Positions 23,371-33,382 of a stretch of DNA of 64,000 nt are shown here, in pieces. This stretch comes from Onthophagus taurus (Eukaryota > Arthropoda > Insecta > Coleoptera > Scarabaeidae). Made by a program: the position numbers and the translations under genes. The notes below the pieces were generated by a model. The model searched no databases and was not told the origin of the DNA. It worked only from the letters and a program-made list of their open reading frames with translations. The DNA lies in assembly GCF_036711975.1 (NCBI RefSeq), contig NC_091972.1:19845001-19909000 (forward strand). The letters run 5' to 3'. The stretch's first letter is position 1, and every line of letters starts with the position of its first letter.

Positions 23371-23454
23371 TGAATAAGTTTGGATATTGTATTTGTGCCT
23401 GTTGGCAGTAATTAAAGTAGTGAAAGCATTTACTGATCATAGAGTGAATATATT

Positions 23455-24215
23455 TACTAGTGAATGTGTACATAAACTAGGCAGTGTATGCATTTGCTAA
23501 CAAATGTTAGTAATAAAATAGTAAGAAAGATGGCAGCGGATTGAGACGCGTCTTTGTTTCGATCCGCATAAATTAGTTGTGTTTGGTGTTAGTATTGTAA
23601 GAAATGTTGGTTTAGTGATAATAATGGCTGGGAAAACACGGTCAGCAACTTCGTTTGTAACAGACAAAGAAGACTTCGTTAAATCTTGTGTAATAGATAT
23701 TATTAAAGATGAAGATTTCCTAAATGTACGAGATACCATCTCAAGGGAGGGGAATGGGTTTTTAATGAAAAAATCATGTTTCTTGAGGACCGAGTTGCAT
23801 GGCTATGTATTTTTTGATATTTCTTGTTTAAATTTTTTTTTTGTTGTTACTTTAATTTCTTGTTTATTTTTTTTATAAATTTAATTTCCTTATAATATTG
23901 ATTTGATGAAAGAACTTACAATTTATTATCAGAATGTGCTAGGATTAAGAACGAAGACGACCACTTTTTTGTTAAACGTGGCCACTTGTGATTTTCAGTT
24001 ATTTGTCTCACTGAAACATGGTTAAATGCGTCCATTTGTGATGCTGAACTATTTCATTCACGATATAATGTGTTTAGAGTTGATCGTGCTTATGATTCAC
24101 TGGGTGGTGGTGTATTGGTGGCCATCAGATCAAAATTTATATCTTCGTTTATTCCGTTAAACACAGGGTTGGAGATTGTAGCGGTTAGGACACGTATTAA
24201 TAACGCTGTCTTCAT
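23455..24215 (+). mobile_element. LINE-D: 5'-end fragment with ORF1 start and endonuclease
   Basis: After a possible 5' UTR, a short frame (23624-23880) reads MAGKTRSATSFVTDKEDFVK..., typical of a LINE ORF1 start, and then breaks off. From about 23907 the sequence reads KELTIYYQNVLGLRTKTTTF, then the LTETWLNASICD-like block (with a frameshift) and VFRVDRAYDSLGGGVLVAIR, an AP-type endonuclease. It ends near 24215, before the RT. Most of ORF1 is deleted, so this is an internally deleted and 3'-truncated copy. Confidence 0.7.
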
Positions 24216-25504
24216 TATAATAATTGTAGTTATTACTGTAGTTTACTCTTATACAAATGTCGGTGGTTTTCAAGGCACAGGGCGTTGAAAGTTATATTCT
24301 TATTTCGAAATTTATTGATAATTTTGAAGCTTTTTGTACTATTAACATAATATTTGGTAGTTATATGTTTTCGAGTATGAGAAATATGTCTTGTAAATTT
24401 CATCAGTGAACAGAATCTTGTCAATAAAATATTCATTTTCGCGTAATTTGTTTTGTAAAAAGGATTTGCCTATAACTTCTTTATTTTTCGTTTTTTCGTG
24501 ACTCTGAAAAAACAGTCTTAAGACAGTCGAAGTATTCTTCATAAGTATTGTTTGTTGGTTTCTATGGAAACACTTAGCGCACAAGTTGTAACTTGTAGCA
24601 ATAAAATAAAATATATCAAATAAAATATCTTATTAGATATTGGTTTTTGTTTTGAACAATTCAATGTTTTTTAAAATGAAATACATTGTGTGACATATCA
24701 TTGAAATCAGAATTCATTATCCTATTTTTTGGTGTCCTGATTCCTGATGATAGTTTCACGAAAACGAAACGTCAGAGAAAATTTCTAGTTGTGTCATGAC
24801 ATTTTTCATAAAAAGTTGCAACATTGATGGGCAACATTGGTGTGCATAATAATGGTGTGACTAATAAAGGCTGAAAACTCCCTATTTTTGCTTGAAAGTC
24901 ACACCTTCATAGGAAAAAAGAGTGGAATCAAAAATCTTTAAGGTTTTAAGCAGCATATTTAAGGTAATGGTCTATTAAGGTCATTTCACCTGGGTTGCGT
25001 TCCAATACGATAATTAAAGGGATGTTGGAAAGGAATGACATCACATCAAATGAAACAGTAATCTACCCAGTAAGGACTAAGACGAGCAACTATAATAATA
25101 CTATAATAATATTATGGAAAATCAGCAATACAGTCAGCCGATAGAACTAGTAAGGGATTTGAACAGTTTCGAGTAAGAAAAGTTTTAGTTTCTTGATTAA
25201 AATTTAAGATGGAGCTATTAACATGTGTGAAAGTCTGTAGCTTTTTGTAATAATCCAAATTGATTTGTTGGTATTAGATCTTTTCTTCTACGACAACTTT
25301 TAGTCGTTTTGATAGTAACTTTTCAAATATTTTTATGGTAATGGTAATAATAAGATTAGCCTATATGATGCAACATCTGTGAGGGTTTACCATGTTTTGG
25401 TAACATTATTATTTCAGCAACTTTCAATATACTTGAGTATTTTTGTTTAAGCAACATTAATTATGTGTAAATATTAATACTTATACAACTTCAACAATAT
25501 AAAT
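24216..25504. other. AT-rich intergenic region, no gene recognised
   Basis: No ORF with recognisable content is seen. A motif near 24739-24780 (CTGATGATAGTTTCACGAAA followed by ACGAAACGTC) resembles sequence found next to some insect retroelements, but nothing else supports an element. The stretch ends at the 3' side of gene 3. Confidence 0.4.
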
Positions 25505-25510
25505 TTTATT
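25505..25510 (-). promoter_or_regulatory. Polyadenylation signal of gene 3
   Basis: On the minus strand this is AATAAA, 114 bp past the gene 3 stop codon. Confidence 0.5.
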
Positions 25511-25623
25511 GAATAATTATACAAGAATTTTAATTAAAAATATAATACTGATAATTTATGTAATACATATAATTTCATATACGTAATATATTTACATATT
25601 TATAAAACACTTTGATTAATTTT

Positions 25624-28600
25624 TCATTTTTGTCCAGCGCTGCACCCAGCACTCCAAGCCCAATCGCAAACATTAAGAACTGGGTTAAAATGGAGAGTAT
25701 CTGGTGAGCAGTACTGAAGAACTGGAGTACCCCAGTTGCAAATATAATATCGGTTACAGTGTAATTTGTCAGGTAGAAATTGAATACTATTTGTTGTTCC
25801 GCAACTTCCATTTGGGCCATCTTCCCGAGGATCCAGAGGAACGTATTCTGTTATTAATTCTTCTGTTGTTGTTTCTAATGATGTTGTCTCTATGGGTGTT
25901 GTTGCTTTTGTAGTTGTTCCTTCCGTTGTCATCTCAGTTGAGGTCCAATGAGCTCTACAACCCGCCTTTTCGCGTGAATCACAAACGTTCTCAGTTGGAT
26001 TAAAGTGTAAACCATTAGGACAGAAAGTTAATACTGGTACTCCCCAATTACATTTGTAAAATCTATCGCAATGATATCTATCTGTTAAAAATTCAACGTA
26101 TTCCCCATTTATTTGGTTACATTCCCCATCTGGGTTCATATTGATATTATCTGTAGTGCTTTGTTGATTTTTCTCCGTTGTTGTAACTGTTTTAGTTTCA
26201 CAACCAGCATCTTCGGGATTGTCACAAACATTCAAGTTGGGGTTAAAGTGCATTCCATCTGGGCACATCATTTCAAAAACGACACCCCAATCGCATTTGC
26301 AGTATTTACTACAATCTTCGTGGGGGAAGAATATTGGGTACTTTTCGTTCGTTGCCGGGCATTGTTCGGTGTCACATGACCCAGATTTATCAATTGGGGT
26401 AGTAATATCCGTTGTTGTATTTTCCGTAGTTTCACTAGTTCCTTCAGTTGGTTTGTTTGTAGATCCAATACATCCAGCGTCTTTGGGCCAATCACACACA
26501 TTCATTTGTGGATTAAAATGTAATCCGTCCGGACATTTCATTTCGAAAGCGACGCCCCAATCGCATTTACAATATCTACCACAATCTTCATGGGGGAAGA
26601 ATATTGGATACTTTTCGTTTAAGGGTGGGCATTTATTATTGTCGCAGTATCCAGGTTCTGTGGAGGGAGTGGTGGTCGTTTCGGTTGTTGTGGTTTTTGT
26701 TGGTGTACTGGTGGTTGCATCAGTTGGTTTGTTGGTGTTGGATCCAGAACATCCAGCGTTTTGTGGCCAATCACAAACATTTAATTTTGGGTTAAAGTGT
26801 AATCCAGATGGACAATCTAATATGTGTGCTTTTCCCCAGTCGCATACGCAGAATTTTGTGCAATCTTCATGGGGTAAATATACAGGAAATTCTCCATTGA
26901 CGGAAGGGCACTTGGAAGCATCGCAATTTAGTACAGTTTCTTCAGTAGTTGTCCATTCTTCTTCAGATGCCCATTGACTTGTCGTTGTCCATTGTTGTTC
27001 AGTTGTCGGTGGTGTTGTGACTGTCCCTTGTCCTTCAGTTGTCTGTTGAGTTGTGGTTGTCCATGGTTCAGTTGCATCACTTGAAGAAGTTTCTTCTGCA
27101 GATGTTGTAACCAATGTTGTAGTTTCCGGGACACTTGACTCGTCTGACACTTCCTCTGAACTAGCATCAATAACGCAATCAACAGTTTGTGCCAAATCGC
27201 AACGATTCGCAGCAGTATTCCAGTAAAATCCATCCCAACAAGTTAATACTGTTACGATACCGTTCCTACATCGTATATACAACTGACAAGATCTTGGATG
27301 AGGTAAATAAAAATAATCGTCAAGAGAACAAGCAATACCTAAAAACCACTTATTTAATCATTGATTCTTTAGAACTTATTGCACAGATTGGCAAATCTAT
27401 CTGGGCCGGTTAAGGTTAGATGTGCAGGTTTTAGAAATCGGTGACTCCACATGATTCTTTCGAATCGTTTGAGATGCTTTTAAGATCCTATCTCAAGAAC
27501 GGATTGAGATATGATCATGAAATAAAGAGCATTTTGAAGCAAATTTGATGCAGATTTTCTCTTCAAATGCACCATAAATAATTTCTTAATATCCATAAAT
27601 ATCGTTATGATTTTTAAAATCCAACTCTGCATGTTTGATTGTTATTGATATGAAATGTAAATTTTTAAAAGTCGTATCTTAAGAACGAATGGAGATATCA
27701 TCATAAAATAACCAACATTTTGAAGCAAATTTGATGAAGATTTAATGCACTATAAATAATTTCTTAATTTAAATAAACATCATTGATACAATTGTTTAAA
27801 TACAACTCTGTTTGCTTGATTATTCTAAACATTAAGAGCAGATATTAAAAAAGTTATATCTCAAAAACTAATTGCGATATCATCATGAAATATAAAGCAA
27901 ATTTACTTAGTATTTGGTTGTGATGGAACGGATAGTGATTTTGCGAAAAGCCGGATACCGGATATTCGGCATCCCCTTCGGCGATTATGGTTACAATTTC
28001 TGGCACAAAAATGAAATTAATAAGAAAGCTGATAAGATATGTCAACTTAATTGGATCCAAGATATAAAATGAACTTTTTTAATGATTTAACTAACGAAGA
28101 AACTCTAAAAAGAGGATACTTTAACTCATAATTGGCGATATTTCCATAAGGATCCTTAATGAATTGAAAATTGCAACATCGAAAATTTTATCAAAACTTC
28201 ATATATTGTTTTCTCAAAAACTAAAAGTTATTTTTCAAAAAGGGTTGGTTCATTGGAAAGAGAACACTTTTATTAACACTTTGTGAAATTTTTATACTCA
28301 TATTCCAAGAAATGAATTTTATACGAATTTTTAAGGCTTAATCGGCGAAAATTGTAAAATTTGAAAAAATTTTCGATTATTTCAAAAATGTATTTCTCAA
28401 GAACTAATAGTGATTTTCCAAAACCACTTTTTGCATTAAAAAGAGGATACTTTAATTAATAATTGGTGATATTTCCTCAAGGATCCTTCAAGAAATTAAT
28501 TTTATAGCGAATTTTGAAAGTTATCGATGAAAATTGCAAGATCGAAAATTTTATCAAAACTTCAGATATTGTTTTCTTAAAAACTAAAAGTTATTTTTCA

Positions 28601-29846
28601 AAACGTGTTAGTTCATTGGAAAGAGAACACTCTTATTAACACTTTGGTAAATTTTCATACTCATATTCCAAGATATGGATTTTATACGAATTTTTAAAAA
28701 TTGATCGATGTGAATTGCAAAATTCGAAAAAATTGTCGATTATTTCAAAAATCTATTCCTCAAGAACTAAAAGCGATTTTTTAAAACGACTTTTTGCATT
28801 AAAAAGAGGATACTTTATTTAATAATTGGTGATATTTCCATAACGATTCTTCAAGAAATTAATTGTAAAGCGAATTTTGAAAATTTTCGATGAAAATAGC
28901 AATATAATATAACTACAAATATTGGTTTCTCAAAAACTATAAGTTATTTTTCAAAACGTGTTGGTTCATTAGAAAAGTAATAGGTTGTTAATATCCGGCC
29001 GGATTTTAAAAAATGGCTGGATATGCCAGATACCGGATAGTTGCCGGATATCCATTCCACCACTAGTATTTAGTATTTTAAGATGATTTTTTAAATTATT
29101 AAATTTTAGACTTATGAAATTTTGGATTCAACCCTGCATAAACTATTAAGGACCTAACTTTTTCTGTTTCTTCTGAACAAATGACCGGTCAAGGTAAATT
29201 TGCCAAGCTGTAATTAATTCGTCATTTTACCTAGATCTATGTCATCATTAGGAAGATTTTCAGCGTTTAAGTTGCAAATTCCATTATCGGGTATATCACA
29301 AGATCCAGTCTCTTTATTAAAATAAAATCCTGGTAAACAATTATGAATTTTCCCCACACCGTTATGGCACTCAATAAATTTTGAACAAATTGAAGGATGT
29401 GGCACAAACCCTTGACCATCGCATTCCCCTACAAATGCAATTAATTTAACATAAATAATTATTAAAAATATTAACCCACCTTCTAATTCCTCACTCGAAG
29501 TGCCGATAATTTCTGATTCTTCCTCTTGCTCCGTTTCATCTTCAGATGCCCAAGGACATTGTGCATCAGCCGGTGACTCACATTCCCCAGTTATTAAACT
29601 AAAATGTAAACCATCCGGGCATTCATACAGATGATATTGCCCGTTTTTACATTTAAAGTATGTTGTGCAACTTGAAATATGAGGAGCAACAAAATCGTTA
29701 TCGGGAGTACAAATAAAAGCGACCGCTACAAAATATAATTTAAATATATATATAAAAATATATAATAGATATAATAAATCATTACCTTGTGCAGCAAAAG
29801 TGGCCAAAATTGTAAGCACAACTATAATTTTTCTTCTATCCATCAT
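25624..29846 (-). CDS. Secreted multi-domain chitin-binding protein (peritrophin/mucin type), gene 3
   Basis: Four exons on the minus strand, 29846-29786, 29725-29480, 29428-29231 and 27338-25624, all join in phase 1 with GT-AG borders. They sum to 2,220 nt, i.e. 739 residues plus stop. Exon 1 is a signal peptide (MDRRKIIVVLTILATFAAQ; a preceding Met is equally possible). Eight CBM_14 modules follow: CTPDNDFVAPH..., CDGQGFVPHPS..., CSLDDYFYLPHPRSC..., and, after a Thr-rich linker, five modules. Three of these have the CDWG.A/V and CPDGLHFNP..NVCDWP..AGC signature and two have CNWG. Linkers are Thr/Glu rich, likely O-glycosylated. Without splicing, the first three exons would read through as a 218-codon ORF with in-frame introns ending at 29214. 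The last exon alone would lack a signal peptide, and the exact phase match of donor 29231 with acceptor 27338 argues for one gene. Probable role: chitin cross-linking in the peritrophic matrix. Confidence 0.82.
27339..27916. repeat. Intron 3 of gene 3, proximal part with degenerate repeats
   Basis: The intron stretch contains at least two related ~180-bp blocks. Each has AAGCAAATTTGATG, AATAATTTCTTAAT and a GATATCATCATGAAAT-like box (27500-27760, with a weaker one near 27850-27905). No exon-like sequence is seen here. Confidence 0.5.
27917..29064. mobile_element. Non-coding hAT-like element with ~350-bp tandem subrepeats in intron 3 of gene 3
   Basis: The ends are imperfect inverted repeats (TGATGGAACGGAT at the left, and GTGGTGGAATGGAT on the complement of the right end). 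Subterminal copies of CCGGATACCGGATA lie next to them. AGTATTTG (27909-27916) and AGTATTTA (29065-29072) are a possible 8-bp target duplication with one mismatch. Inside, AAAAAGAGGATAC recurs at about 28107, 28438 and 28801, and boxes such as GGTTGGTTCATT with GGAAAGAGAACAC mark 330-363-bp tandem units. No transposase is encoded. An 8-bp duplication would fit hAT; the class is a suggestion. Confidence 0.55.
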
Positions 29847-29911
29847 AAACGATACGAAACCGTGTAACACAGGATCTTATTCTTGTTTGCAGTAACGAAA
29901 ATCTGGGTGGG

Positions 29912-29920
29912 TTTTTATAT
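29912..29920 (-). promoter_or_regulatory. TATA-like box of gene 3
   Basis: On the minus strand ATATAAAAA lies about 66-75 bp upstream of the gene 3 start codon, a spacing like that of genes 1, 2 and 4. Confidence 0.5.
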
Positions 29921-30379
29921 TAACGCGTCTTAAATATCAATTAATAAGGGTTTAGAGAAAACCTGACAATGCGACATCCGTATCAATGTTAATCTTACAG
30001 AAAACTGGATTAGCGGCGTTTTTTTACGATAACAATCTAATTTAATTCTGGTAAACCGCAGCATCACAATCATTTCTCCGTTATCTTACATCTGTGCTTA
30101 CAAATATTTGTGTAAATCGTAATAAATAAGTATTTGTGATTAAAAGATCTTGTGTTTATTTCATAAGTTAAATTTACAACATTCTAAATTTTGAATATAA
30201 TTTGCTACAAAACTGCAACCATAAAAGCACGTAAACGGGTGATAAATCCGAAATATTTGAAGATCAATTATATTGTATTGCTTAGTTTTTAAAAAATAAA
30301 TAATTAAAGTTGAGCGGGGAAAAAAATAGTTTCGAATTACCACTCTTCTAAGCATTGATTTAAAAAATTAATTTTTGGA
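29921..30379. other. Intergenic sequence upstream of gene 3
   Basis: AT-rich with no recognisable coding content. The right end passes into the ~187-bp satellite. Confidence 0.35.
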
Positions 30380-31691
30380 TTATGAGCAAAACTATAAGAA
30401 GGAATTTTGTTGTGTTCTTCTAGAATTTACAACCAATTTTAATGATGAAAATCGTTTTTTGACATCTAGATCAGTTTTTAACAAATTAATTCATAAAGTT
30501 CCATGACACAATCCATTGAAATGATATCTATTCTTTAGTTGTTAACTAACAAAAATGTATTTCTAGGTTATGAGTGAAGTTTTAAGAACGAAATTTGTTG
30601 CGTTAATTTAGAATTCTCAATCAACTTTAATACTAAAAACCGTTTCTTGAAATCTAGATTTGTTTTAAAGAAATTAATTCTGAAAGTTGACCGAAAACGA
30701 ATCCATTGAAATGTACCACTTTAAAGTTGTTGACTTTAAAAATTTATTTCTAAGTTATGCGTAAAGTTATAAGAACTAAACTTGTTGTGTTATTTTAGAA
30801 TTCTCAATCAATTTCAATGCTGAAAACCGTTTCTTGAAATCTAGATTAATTTTAAAGGAATTAATTCTGAAAGTTGACCGAAAAAAATCCATTGAAATGA
30901 ACCCTTTCTTAGTTGTTGACTTCAAAAATTTATTATTAGGTTATGCGTAAAGTTATAAGAACTAAATTAGTTGTGTTAATTTAGAATTCCCTCTCAATTT
31001 TAATGGTAAATACCGTTCCTTGATATCTAGATTAGTTTTTAAGAAATTAATTCTTAAATTTGACAAAAAGAAATCTATTGAAATTAACAGTAGTCGTAGT
31101 CTTAACTTCAAAAATGTATTTCTAGCTTATGTGTAATGTTATGAAAACGAAATTTGTTGTGATAATTTAGAATTCTCAATTAGTTTTAATGGTAAAATCC
31201 GTTTTTCGATATCTAGATTAGTTTTTAAGAATTTAATTCATAAAGTAGACCTAATAAAAATCCATTCAACTTAACAGGCTTTGTAGTGTTAACTTCAAAA
31301 ATATATTTCTAGGTTATGAGTGAAGTTATAAGAACGAAATTTGTTGGGTTAATTTAGAATTCTCAATCAACTTTAATGCTAAAAACCATTTCTTGAAATC
31401 TAGTTTAGTTTTTAAGAAATTAATTCTGAAAGTTGATCGGAAAAGAATCCATTGAAATGAACCCTTTTTTATTTGTTGACTTCAAAAATTTATTTCTAGG
31501 TTATGCGTAAAGTTATAAGAACTAAATTTGTTGTGTTAAATTAGAATTCTCAATCAATTTTAATGCTGAAAACCGTTTCTTGAAATCTAGATTAGTTTTT
31601 AAGAAATCCATTGAAATAAAGCCTTTCTTAATTGTTAACTTCAAAAATGTATTTCTAGTTTATGTGTAAAGTTATGAGAAGGAAACTTGTG
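30380..31691. repeat. ~187-bp satellite array, left part
   Basis: Units are marked by GAATTCTC at about 30611, 30798, 30983, 31170, 31357 and 31543, i.e. a period of 185-187 bp. Each unit has a TCTAGATTAGTTTTTAAG-like box, a TTGACCGAAAA-like box, CTTCAAAAATTTATTTCTAG and GTTATAAGAAC. The array is interrupted at 31692 by the piggyBac-like element and resumes at 39703. Confidence 0.9.
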
Positions 31692-32225
31692 TTAACTCAT
31701 TTACGGACAGCGGTGGGTTAAAACTGTTAAAAAAATTTTTTTTCACTTATTGAAAAACACTTTTTATTCTAGGATGAAAACTTACTAAAAAGATTAGGTT
31801 ATTTTTAACGATACTTTATATTCTTCCAATATTACGACTTAATGCTATGGTATCTGTTAAAACTTCACAAATTTGGACATTTGCCCGTCCTCGAACTATT
31901 TTTTATGTAAATTGTTACTAATTTTGATTTTAATTTTTCTTCGTGGATATTCGTAAACTCAAATCTTTATATTTTGATATTAGTGCATTAGTTTGGAAAT
32001 GTTTTGCTATTTTCTTTATAAAAAATTACGCTAAACTCGGTGGTGCGTAAATGCACCATTGGCCAGATACGTATATTTCACGTGGGAATACAAGTACAGA
32101 CAGATGGTGCCTTATTTTGAAAGACATTCTTGCAAAATGTTTATAGAATGCAGTGGTGGTGGCCGTTGTTTATAAATTTACTAGACAGTACCATCGTCAA
32201 TTGTTGGAAATTGTTCAACATATAG

Positions 32226-33382
32226 CGTATAACTGAACTTTTCTCTCAGTTTTTTAGCTCTGTTTATATCGACGGTTGCCTGAATACCTCTCACAAGCGA
32301 AATGTTATTTACCAATCGCAGCCGTGGTTCTCTGAACGTGATGTCTCTCACCTTCTGACACAAGTCGACCATAAATTGGGCCCTGGCCCTGATGGCTTGC
32401 CGGGACACTTTATTGCTAAATGTGCAGGGGAGTTGGCAACTCCTCTATTCATTATCTTCAACCGCTCCATTGAAAATTCAGTCTTTCCCTCTGAATGGAA
32501 AAAAGCCTTCATAACTCCAGTCTTTAAATCGGGTAGCAGACATTTTGTGTGCAACTATTGTCCAATTTCCCTATTATCCATTGTTTCGAAAGTCTTTGAA
32601 AAATTAATTTATGACAACTTATATAGCTATCTTCGACCTGCTATTATCCCTCAACAACACGGTTTTTTGCGTGGGCGATCAGTTGAGACGAATCTGGTTG
32701 CGTTTGTTCAATACATCCAAGGTTCTATGAATGATAACTCTCAGGTGGATGCTATCTACATCGATCTGACAAAAGCTGTTGACAAGCTTCACCATAACAT
32801 TCTTATGGATAAGCTGAACAAGTTTAACCTATCTAACGGGCTGTCTCTATGGATTTCGTCCTATATATCTAAGAGATTTCAAGCAGTGAAAGTAAATAAT
32901 TTCATATCTAGTTTTACTCCTGTTACATCTGGTGTACCTCAAGGTAGCCATCTTGGACCTATTTTATTTCTAGCCTATATAAATGATGTTTCTGAGTGCT
33001 TTCATTATTCGAATTTTTCTCTTTTCGCTGATGACTGTAAAATTTTTGCTAGCATCAGGTCTGCTTCTGACTGTATTCGGTTGCAAGATGACATTGACAG
33101 ATTTGATTATTATTGCTCACAAAATTACTTATTTCTAAATCCTGATAAGTGTTGTCAGATCACGTTCAGTAGAAAGAGATATAATGTTAACTTCAAATAT
33201 ATGATAGGTCCGCATTATCTTACTCAATCCTCTTCAGTTAAAGATCTTGGCGTTGTTCTGGATTCTAGATTACTCTATCGCGATCATATTACTTCTATCG
33301 TTTCTGAAGCTACTAAGCGCCTAGGATTTATCATTAGGATTTCTCGTCCATTTACTAACGTCCGCTGCATTACTTCTTTATA
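32226..33382 (+). pseudogene. LINE-E reverse transcriptase, N-terminal and central part
   Basis: The frame reads TELFSQFFSSVYIDG, then QPWFSERDVSHLL, GPGPDGLPGHFI, PISLLSIVSKVFEKLI, QQHGFLRGRSVETNL, a degraded YIDLTKAVDKLHHN (the usual K-A-F-D reads K-A-V-D), SGVPQGSHLGPILF and the catalytic FADDCKIF. It is cut by the mariner right after RCITSLY. The shape and motifs match LINE-B, so both may belong to one family. The endonuclease domain is absent. Confidence 0.82.

Noticed and set aside
24739..24780. Possible Penelope-like or other retroelement terminal motif
   Set aside because: Only one short motif matches memory; there are no RT, endonuclease or paired repeats nearby.
26219..26977. 252-codon plus-strand ORF
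   Set aside because: Antisense shadow of gene 3 modules; its repeats mirror the HFNP/CDWG coding sequence.
29214..29870. A single-exon 218-residue protein
   Set aside because: Two stretches (FIYIFKLYF and GGLIFLIIIYVK) translate AT-rich introns with GT-AG ends; splicing gives normal domain spacing.
32181..32408. Minus-strand 75-codon ORF before LINE-E, first read as an inverted LINE 5' segment
   Set aside because: The plus strand of the same interval reads the upstream RT region (FSQFFSSVY, QPWFSERDVSHLL) in frame with the RT, so the minus ORF is a shadow.
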